Assembly (NCBI RefSeq): GCF_030272615.1
Contig: NC_081406.1
Location: 111,877,783-111,941,782, forward strand
Source of the DNA: Cryptomeria japonica
Taxonomy: Eukaryota; Streptophyta; Pinopsida; Cupressales; Cupressaceae
Reading direction: 5' to 3'
DNA: 64,000 nucleotides
Every line of letters starts with the position of its first letter. Positions within the stretch are counted from its first letter, which is position 1. Shown here in pieces: positions 56,625 through 64,000 of this stretch. The notes beneath the pieces are model-generated. The model was given only the letters and a program-made list of their open reading frames with translations, searched no databases and was not told the DNA's origin. Position numbers and translations under genes: made by a program.

Positions 56625-58071
56625 TGCCGTGATTTTTCTTTTAGTTGATTTTTTTGCAATTTTTGAATTTTTGTCGTGAATTTTTCAAGTTTGATGGATG
56701 ATTTTTTGAAGTAGTAAATGCAAGCACGGCACAAAAAGTACAACCATTTTGCCTAATCTAACAAAAAGTGTATGTTCTGCGAGGATGTGTTCAAATCCCC
56801 AATGTTTTAACAAGTTTTGATACGAATAATACACTTCAGAAAGACTCTTTATTCAAAGGTCATAAATAACATCATAGCCCACTAGTCTCGATACTCCGTC
56901 AGTTCAAATAGTCGTGTCACCCCTAGAGGGTGTCTATTTTTTTGCCTTTTGCCAGAAATTAACCCAAAGTGAATCGCTTCACAGTTAAGTAGTTATCTTG
57001 GGAGATATATAGTGAGTAATCTTGGGGGCGGATTCTTCCCCACCCTTGCACTATGATGTTATAAATGTCTGGTTACTGACTCGGTTCAAAGCTTCTATTT
57101 TCTATGGTTCGTAATTAGACTTCCTGTTCGGCCGTCAGTGATAAACTCCCTCAGAAGGCTTCCCAACCTTTAGAACAAAGACTTTACGTATCTTGAGGAT
57201 ACTGGGGGAAGGCTAATCGCTGTGCGCAACCACTGAAAAGGACTTTCGTCACTTTCCACGTTTGATTATAGTGGGTTGGAATTCTTAGCGTCAAAGTCGT
57301 TCCCCACTTAGGTCGTTCCCTTCACACCGGCCATAAACGGCTTTAAGAGTTGATTTCAACTCCTCGAGAAGGTAGGCCTGCTAAAGGATTTATGCTTGAA
57401 ATACAAAAAGCTTTAAGAGTGGTCTGGATTTTTTATCACCCAGTTAAGGGGAGAGCATATTCCTTCCACTTTCGAGACAAGGCAATCAAGTTGTTCTTTT
57501 TACTTTTCAATTCAGTGATTTGCTAATCTCTACTTGGAGATGTTGCTCCAACAAGCATGATGTTCTTTTTAACCTTTCATAGCAAAGTGTGTATTTCCAA
57601 AACTTTTGAAAAATAAGTCTAGTCAACAAAGTAAATCGTGATTTTGGTCAACAAAATTAAAGTCTTTAGGGGAAAGTTTTCCCTCTTTGCTTTGCACAAA
57701 ATGAAGATGAGGTTCTTTTTACTTTGCAAAATGAAGTGAATCCTTTTAAACACCAAAGGAAGGTGAGGTTCGTTTTAAGCTTTGCAGAAAGTAAATTTGC
57801 TTGTTCTTTTTAGAGCTTCCAAAAGAAGTGTTTTTCTTAACTTGCAAGAATGAAAGGTTTTCTTTGTTGTTCTTTTTAACATGCAAGAAAGAAAGATGAA
57901 TTCTTTTTACTAACTTTGAAAGAAAGCAAAGAAAACTAGACCGATCTCCTTTGTTCCTGCATAAAATGTTAGAATCTGCACACAGTCAGTTAGTAGAAAG
58001 AAAATCAAATCATCATGGTGGGCTTCACAAGCCTAATTTTTATCTTTCGGTTACAAATTATATTCTGTCTG

Positions 58072-58346
58072 TGATGCGCTACAGAAAAGACTATACGCGC
58101 TACAATATAACCTAGATGCGCTAAAATAATGTCTCAATGTGCTACACTATTTTTTGGATGCGCTACTATGTGCGCCGAAAGCCCTGCTTTGTTTTTTCCC
58201 GCACCAAGACCTACAAGAAAATTAGTGATTTGATGCACTAATATATAAACTTCACGTGCTAGATGATGGACTCCACATGCTAAACAATGAACTGGATGCG
58301 CTAGGCTGTTAACCGGATGTGCTAAACAGTCAACTTAACGCGCTAA
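58072..58346 (-). repeat. 21-bp-pitch array, core TAGCGCAT, next to the primer-binding site
   Basis: About ten ATGCGCTA-type cores (also ATGTGCTA, ACGTGCTA, ACATGCTA, ACGCGCTA). The last five (58255-58340) sit exactly 21 bp apart. It lies within 65-340 bp of the primer-binding site. Confidence 0.88.
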
Positions 58347-58411
58347 TTCATTTTTCCCGCGTGCCTGCAAAAGTGGTTAAATTTAAAAACCGATTTGATA
58401 TATGGGGTCGA

Positions 58412-58429
58412 GCCCCACGGTGGGCACCA
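58412..58429 (-). other. Tat-2 primer-binding site
   Basis: The minus strand reads TGGTGCCCACCGTGGGGC four bases from the LTR, a type seen in Tat-lineage Gypsy elements and different from the Tat-1/Tat-3 site. Confidence 0.85.
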
Positions 58430-58433
58430 AAAA

Positions 58434-59835
58434 TGTATGCAGAAAAAGTGGGTCGATAGAACTCAATATGTGAAAATATTCTAAAAGACTTGTCCACACA
58501 AACACACAGGACTTCTTGGTGCAAGCTATGGAGTCATGAAGTATAACTCAGCTTCCCAAGGTGGGTCCCATGGATCACTGAGCAAAATGGTTTAGGGATG
58601 GCAAATGTAAGAACGAGGGATGCTTTGATAGATTTTAGAATGAAATGCATCCTAAGCTATGCATGATTCTAGAAATGCAATAAACTAGATTATAAGATGA
58701 CAAGGTTAGTATGAATACTATCCTAACATGATATATTTAGTCTATGATTGAGCTAAATGATAAAGAAAGTATTCTAAACATGCATATTTAGACTAATTTC
58801 TATCTAAAAGAGAGGCTAAAATGATGAGCATAAAAATGTTATGAAAGCTTGAATGTATTTGAGCATAAGTATGTTACTACAAACTTGGATTGATGATTCA
58901 AAATGGAGGAATGAGAGCTCTATTTATAGCAAAAACATGGCAATGGATGGTCAGGATTGAAAGAGTTGATCAAGGGTTGAGTTTGAAAGTTGGGGATCCA
59001 TGTTTGCAATTGGCACCAATGAAATGGTGACAAATGTCAACATAGGGTTGGGTTGAGAGAAAGGGTTGGAGGCATTAAATGCCTGAGAAGACCTTATGGT
59101 TATCTAGAGATAAGGGTTAAGATTAAGTTAGGCTTACCAATTGGATTAAGAGTTAATCCAAGGATAAACCCTTGTGCAAATGATTAAGAGATAATCATGG
59201 TCAAAGCATTAAAGGCCTGATGAGACCCTTGGGTTGGATGAAGGTTGAGTTAAAAGAAATTCTTTAACCATGTAAGAGGGTTTGAGTTAACCATTAATGG
59301 TTATTGAAGACTTTGGGGAATTAAGTGGTTGAAGACTTGAAGCCTTTAATGGTTATCAAAGACTTTGAGGATTTGAGAAGTGACTTCCCTTTACTTAGGG
59401 ATGTGACAAAGTTTAGAAGATGGGTTAGGCTAATTAGAAGCGATTAGAAGAGTCTAGAAGGGATTAGAAAGGGGTTTAGGAAGGCAAGTGGGAGATGTAG
59501 GATTTTGCAAGTGGATGGAGGGATAATAGGATTTAATTGAAAAAAAAATTCATTCAATTTGGTTGCAATTTGGGGAAATTAAATAAATTAGATTTATTCA
59601 ATTTAGGATAACTATTTAATTAAATTTGAATTTAATTAAAAGTGGATAGGGGGAATTTAATTGAATAAAATGATTTATTCATTAAATGGGTATAGTGAAT
59701 TAAATTTAAATAAATTGAGTAATTTACTTAATTAAATAGAGGAATGCGGGTAATTTGATTAAATTGGATTTAATTAAATAGAGAAATGAACATAAAATAT
59801 TCATTTAGGAATATGGTCATTTTTATACGTCTACA
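58434..59835 (-). mobile_element. Tat-2 5' LTR
   Basis: 1402 bp, nearly identical to 33978-35411. Compared with it, about 45 bp is deleted near 58573 and about 15 bp is inserted near 59765. It ends ATACGTCTACA. Confidence 0.93.
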
Positions 59836-59840
59836 GTTGT
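59836..59840. repeat. Tat-2 target-site duplication, right copy (GTTGT)
   Basis: Identical to 33973-33977; the Chromo-1 LTR palindrome resumes here. Confidence 0.92.
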
Positions 59841-61129
59841 CATGACAACTTATGAAAATTGTCATGACAACTTTTGTCCTGAAATTGGTTAGCGGTGGAT
59901 TTAGGGATTCTCAATGCCATGGAAAGATTCCACACATAGAAAAATTATATAAACCTCCTCCTACACGTTTGTCAATGTTGGTGTACTTGGATTTTGAAAA
60001 CAATAATCAAAATACAAGATTTTGGACTGCACTTTTACATTATTTTTATCAATTTTGCACTCTTGTGAAAGCTTAATGGATTGAATCCATGAATCCAATG
60101 ATGGATTGAGATTCAATAGTGTGTTGCAAAGTAGGCTTTTTTCATTTTCAAGCATTGTAATTAATTTTTTCTACTGTTGAAGTGATTTGATTCACAAATA
60201 GCCAGTTTTGGCTTGTAAATAGTCTTTTCTTTGTAAATATGGTTGCCCCATGAATCCCACACGTGTTGCCATCACAGCTAGTTGAGGTATGGTTGGAAAC
60301 CCTCTGTATAGTGTAAATATTCAGGTTCAAGTGTTGGATGAGTTTTTTATCATGACTGAGACCTCTTCCTAGGCGAGTCCAAGAGCAACCCAGTTAGAGA
60401 AGAAGAGGTGAAGAAGTGTTGAAGATTGCAGAGGTGAAAGGAAAAGCACCATTTCTGAATTTGGAGGAGTTCATGGAGTTGGTACAGACTTGAATCAACA
60501 AGGAGGAGTCTTGAAGATTCCATCTCATAGCAAAACCTCAAATTGCCTACTCACTGCCAGTGTAAGCCCTTGAAAACCCTACAAACCCTCAATTTTAGGG
60601 TTCATACCTTGTACGGTCATACCAGAGCCTAAAACCACAAAAATTTATTGGGAATGGGTATATCATTGAGGGAAAGAAAAAATTGTTTGGGGTTTCTTTG
60701 AGTCATTTTCCTCCAAGCCCTAAAAACCGGTCCAGGAGGCCTAATTAGGCCTAATTCCTTGTAGCCCTTTTTCGGGAAAGATTGTGAAACCAGTGGAAAA
60801 TCTGAAGATTGAAAACTACCAAAGGACTCCTTATGCATCAAAAACATGTTGAAAGACCCTAATACACCTCTTCAACAGCTCATGTTAATTGGGGGTCAAT
60901 ATGACAAGCTGAGGCTAAGAGGCTAAAATTGAGCACTAGAGAAGCACAGTGAATTGATAGGGTTCCTAACCAAAACACCTGAAGCAAACACCCTAGAAGG
61001 AACAAGAACCAAGCCCTAGAAGAGAGTGAGAGGGACTTGGAGGCCTAGAGAGCAACTAGGTTTGGTGAGTTGGTGGAATTGAGCAACATCAACTAAGGAA
61101 GTGTTGAGCAGGCTAGGTAAACCCCATCA
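59841..61129 (+). mobile_element. Chromo-1 3' LTR, right part
   Basis: The remaining 1289 bp of the LTR; with the left part it makes 1651 bp against 1644 bp for the 5' LTR. It aligns along its length with 27411-28700 and ends CCCCATCA. Confidence 0.92.
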
Positions 61130-61134
61130 TCATC
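61130..61134. repeat. Chromo-1 target-site duplication, right copy (TCATC)
   Basis: Identical to 27052-27056. Confidence 0.9.
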
Positions 61135-62934
61135 ACACTCATTCTCATTCTCTTACTGATTGCAAGGATTTTAAATAATTTGTACATGATTTATGTGATA
61201 GAGCTCGTATTCATATCACACAAGATCTTGTTCTTTTTCTCAATCCAAATTTGAAGGTGGTACATTAGCAATCCCTTCGCACTTTTATGTTGCTCCTCAC
61301 TATGTGACATTAGTAGCATACCTTCTTAGGGGATCTTTGTCATTTGTATTGGTACAAATTCATGTGCAATAGTACTTGGATGACAACATAATAGTCTTTC
61401 TTACCTTGTCTCCTTGCTTGGGGGGCAAGAATAATATTTTAGTTCTCTCTCTCTCTCTTTCAAAGATTGCCTTTTTCTTGGTTGAGTTGCATATTTCATA
61501 ACTTGAGGTCCTTTCTTGTGTAGAGTGGTCCATCATGTGAGTACATATATGTCCTTTGGTTGGAGTTGTTCTTTTTTTGAAGTGGTGCTTCTTTTTATGA
61601 ATAATATCTCCTCAGTTAATATGTGCAATCCTTCACTAAGAATCCACTTTTTCCTAGTAGTTGGGAAGGTGTACATTCTTGGTCTCCTTCCCCTTTCAAA
61701 CATGTCATCCTTATTAAATATATCCTCTACTTTTGGAGGAAGATATTTGTGGATAAAGATCTCTTCCTTCGTACATCCTTCAAAAGGATCCCTTTACACT
61801 TGTTGTAAGACATCTCTTTTACAACTATCTTTCCCTTTCTCATAAGAGTTATGCCTCTTTGGCTTGAAGATATGCACATTATTTCTTACAGGATATCTCC
61901 TTAATGATGAAGGTGTTTATCCTTGTTTGTTTTTTTACCTTAATACATCATTATAGGGCTATGTTGACATCTTAAGGGGATTCAAGTTGAGCATTTCCTT
62001 GCGAACAATGCTTTGTTTGGTTATCCTTTTCAAATTCAAGTTATTGATTTCCTTGCATACAATGTGTTTCTTGGTTATCCTTTTTGAATTCAAGTTGCCA
62101 ATTTCCTTGCATACAATGCTTTGCTTGGTTATCATTTTCAAATTCAAGTTGTAGATTTGCTAGCATACAATTCTTTGCTTGGTTATCCTTTACAAATGAA
62201 AGTGATAGATTGCCTTGCATATGATGCTTTACTTGGTTATCCTTTTCAAATTTATGTTGCGAATTTCCTTACAAACAATGCTTTGTTAAGTTATCCTTTG
62301 CACCATTTTGCAGGATGAGTGGAACTAGCATAACACATCTTGCTAGACTGTTTCACACTTCCTTTCCATATGGATCACTCAACATAACACAACTTGTTGT
62401 CTCATGAGAATATGTGCTTCCATGGATCACCTAGCAAAACATAACTTGCTAGCCTATCTAATCCACATTCCCTCTTGCTTTCTCCCATGAATCACCTAGC
62501 ATAACATGGCTTGCTAACTTATATAATCCATGTTTCCTTTTTCCTTCCCCATGAACTCATAGCATAATGCACCTTGCTAGTGTTGTATCATGGTTTATCA
62601 CTTGATGTGTGCTCTTACTCTTTCCATGTGACCACTTGTGCTCTTGTAATAACATTTTGAGAATGATATTAGTAGTTGAGACATTTTAACTATCAAGGCC
62701 TAAAACTAGTTGACTTGGAGCTTTTGTTTCTAGTACTAACCTTTTTTTTGTCTTTTAATGTCTTTTTGTGTGGATTTTTACTTTGTTTTGTATTTTGTGT
62801 CCTTGCATATGATTGTATGAGTTAAGATCCTAAGCTTGGTGGCTTGTTCCCTTGAACTTCATAATGTCTAATCTCTTTGTGATCTTTCTTGAGGTTGTGC
62901 ATAGGCTCATACTCTCGCCAAAGTGGGAGCTAAA
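61135..62934 (+). mobile_element. Element E internal region, 3' part
   Basis: It begins with a Gag-like remnant (HSHSLTDCKDFK then DLCDRARIHI). 61290-61975 is homologous to 23380-24128. It then carries a 54-bp tandem repeat (61995-62318), repeated 'catggatcacctagcataaca' phrases (62330-62580), and the polypurine tract AAAGTGGGAGCTAAA (62920-62934). No RT or integrase is present. Confidence 0.6.
61995..62318 (+). repeat. 54-bp tandem repeat, six units (18 codons each)
   Basis: Units start at 61995, 62049, 62103, 62157, 62211 and 62265 with TTCCTTGCATACAATG-like text. Each is exactly 54 bp. Read in one plus-strand frame each unit encodes a variant of FLAYNALLGYPFQIQVVD, with a single internal stop (unit 2). 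Confidence 0.92.
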
Positions 62935-63166
62935 TGTAGCATCGTAAATTGTAACACTGCACAACTTACACCGCCTTTTGTGCCCCTACTTTAGTGTGTC
63001 CCATCTTAGGTCTCACCCAAGTCCATATACATCAAAATTGATTTCATCTTTCTACATAGTGATCTGAACCCTGGCATTGAGGTGTGTGCTCTTAATTTCC
63101 CACTTTTTTGCCTTGTTTTTGGTGGATAGGAGCACTTGGGCACCCTTGACTGGACAAGGGTGTTGG
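62935..63166 (+). mobile_element. Element E LTR, right copy (cut)
   Basis: It starts TGTAGCATCGTAAATTG right after the polypurine tract, like the Tat-1 LTR start TGTAGCGTCGTAAATTG. It matches 24129-24390 over CCTTTTGTGCCCCTACTTTAG and TTGCCTTGTTTTT. It is cut near 63166 by the next element. Confidence 0.7.
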
Positions 63167-64000
63167 TGTTGGCAACAACAATGAAGGAAAACTGAGAGGG
63201 GGGATGAATCAATTTTCACCGGATCTACAAACTTGTAAAGCCGAAAATCACGATCGAACCCTAGTCGCTCTCCCCTCTTCCAACTCCAAGGAGGGAGAAG
63301 GGAGATTCACTAGGGTTGATGGTTTTCACTTAGGGGAGAGACTTTACATTCAAAAGAGGGGTTGAAACCCACAAGATCCAATCCCACACAATGCAAGATT
63401 GGATGCTAAATGTGTTTCAAGGGTTAAGAAAGCAAGGCTACCCTCTTTTGTAAAGAATGTGCATAGAAGAATTAAGCTAGGAATGCATAGAAAGTGACAA
63501 AGATTCGCTTATAAACTGAGATAGGGATATAGGATGAAGCTGCAGACCTGGAATTAGCAGTAAAATGTCGATACGGCGCTGTCCTGCAAATTTGAGCAAA
63601 AGTTGTCGGGACGATGGCGCCCGGCGCCACGGTCCTCCGAAAAATCCGCGAAACGAAGGGGGATCTGTTCGTCTCTGCACAAGGATTCCAGATCTTCAAT
63701 TTCAGCCGTGTACCTGCAACCTACACACAGAAAAGCGAAGACGATTGGGGGGTTAGGGATTAGGGGTTTGCCTTTAGGTCAAACCCCAGTTTTGGAATTA
63801 ACCAAGAAATGAGCAAGTGTTGTAAATGTAAATGTCTGTAATGTAAAACAAGTACTAATACCTTGTTGTAAGGATGTTTGTATCCTTATGTACGAAGGTA
63901 TAGATGTTGTATGTTGTATGTTGTAGTAGTATGTAGTAAGTGATCTCCTCTTCAATGGTAGAATCCTTGTCTTGAATGCAACACTTAGCCTTGAATGGAG
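63167..64000. mobile_element. Start of a further LTR-like element, cut by the window end
   Basis: The homology to the E LTR stops at TGTTGGCAACAACAATG, a typical Copia-type LTR start, followed by GAGAGGGGGGATGAATC as in the Copia LTRs here. It includes a G+C-rich stretch (about 63600-63640) that resembles the Tat-1 LTR. No coding region is seen before the window ends. Confidence 0.45.

Larger units (their letters stand above)
55393..58411 (-). other. Tat-2 gag-pol leader (about 3 kb)
   Basis: A long non-coding leader between primer-binding site and gag. It holds two 21-bp-pitch arrays (56247-56624 and 58072-58346). Between them, 57540-57960 repeats a 'ttctttttaac..tttgcaaaatgaa' theme several times. 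No gene is evident. Confidence 0.7.
33978..59835 (-). mobile_element. Tat-2: giant Ty3/Gypsy Tat-lineage element, 25.9 kb with nested Tat-3
   Basis: The two LTRs (33978-35411 and 58434-59835) are nearly identical by eye apart from a 45-bp deletion and a 15-bp insertion in the right copy. They flank a minus-strand Gag, protease, RT, RNase H, aRNH and integrase. It has a primer-binding site, a polypurine tract and a perfect GTTGT duplication. A plus-strand PMD gene lies between integrase and the 3' LTR. Without Tat-3 it is about 18 kb, in the size range of large Tat/Ogre elements. Confidence 0.93.
27057..61129 (+). mobile_element. Chromo-1: chromovirus-like Ty3/Gypsy element, split by Tat-2
   Basis: Without the nested insertion Chromo-1 is about 8.2 kb: 5' LTR 27057-28700, coding 28742-33595, and 3' LTR 33616-33977 plus 59841-61129. 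Domain order is Gag, protease, RT, RNase H, integrase, and a chromodomain-like tail, with an initiator-Met primer site. Numerous stops and one frame change show it is dead. Its host is element E. Confidence 0.92.

Noticed and set aside
56247-58346. Regular short cores separated by different 13-base stretches look like a CRISPR array.
   Set aside because: The setting is a plant retrotransposon leader, cores are only 8 bp and imperfect, spacers are far too short, and there are no cas genes.
1-64000. Host protein genes, rRNA, tRNA or miRNA genes.
   Set aside because: Every coding region with recognisable motifs is retrotransposon or PMD; the tRNA-like words found are primer-binding sites next to LTRs, without a tRNA cloverleaf.

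Overview
The window looks like intergenic repeat space from a large plant nuclear genome. Nearly all of it is LTR retrotransposons inserted into one another. I found no host single-copy gene, rRNA or tRNA gene. The plant assignment rests on plant-type Ty1/Copia elements, Ty3/Gypsy elements with the double RNase H of the Tat lineage, a chromodomain-type Gypsy element, a TRIM miniature element, and plant mobile domain (PMD) genes. A gymnosperm or another large-genome seed plant is plausible, but that is inference.

Layout. 1-905: end of a Copia-type LTR. 923-5686 and 18533-19380: Copia-1 (minus strand), decayed, its 5' LTR split by Tat-1. 5687-18527: Tat-1 (plus), a complete Gypsy/Tat element with 1667-bp LTRs and the 5-bp target duplication GGATT. 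19381-21915: the gag start and 5' LTR of Copia-2 (minus), whose gag Copia-1 entered. 21916-22760: unassigned. 22760-27056 and 61135-63166: old non-autonomous Gypsy sequence ('E'), holding a 376-bp TRIM (26101-26476, duplication CTATA). 27057-33977 and 59841-61129: Chromo-1 (plus), a chromovirus-like Gypsy element inserted in E (duplication TCATC). 33978-59835: Tat-2 (minus), a very long Tat element inserted in the 3' LTR of Chromo-1 (duplication GTTGT). 35805 to about 43615: Tat-3 (plus), a 3'-truncated Tat element inside Tat-2. 63167-64000: start of another element.

How the parts work together. Each element encodes or once encoded Gag, protease, reverse transcriptase, RNase H and integrase, which copy its RNA and integrate the cDNA. 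Besides this, Tat-1 and Tat-2 both carry a gene on the opposite strand, between pol and the 3' LTR. It encodes a PMD protein with an acidic and an Arg/Ser-rich tail. In Tat-1 this antisense gene shows two textbook introns, and the first intron contains a 20-bp-pitch tandem array. All three Tat elements have such arrays of about 20-21 bp pitch around an element-specific GCGC core. In Tat-1 and Tat-2 the same core word occurs both in the sense leader or LTR and in the antisense leader or intron. This pairing of antisense PMD gene and GCGC arrays is the most unusual thing in the window.

Most coding regions hold stop codons. In Tat-1 and Tat-2 these are largely TGA or TAG, of the kind made by C-to-T transitions at methylated sites, so the copies here are probably silenced and decaying. 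The nesting gives a relative age order: E, then Chromo-1, then Tat-2, then Tat-3; and Copia-2, then Copia-1, then Tat-1.
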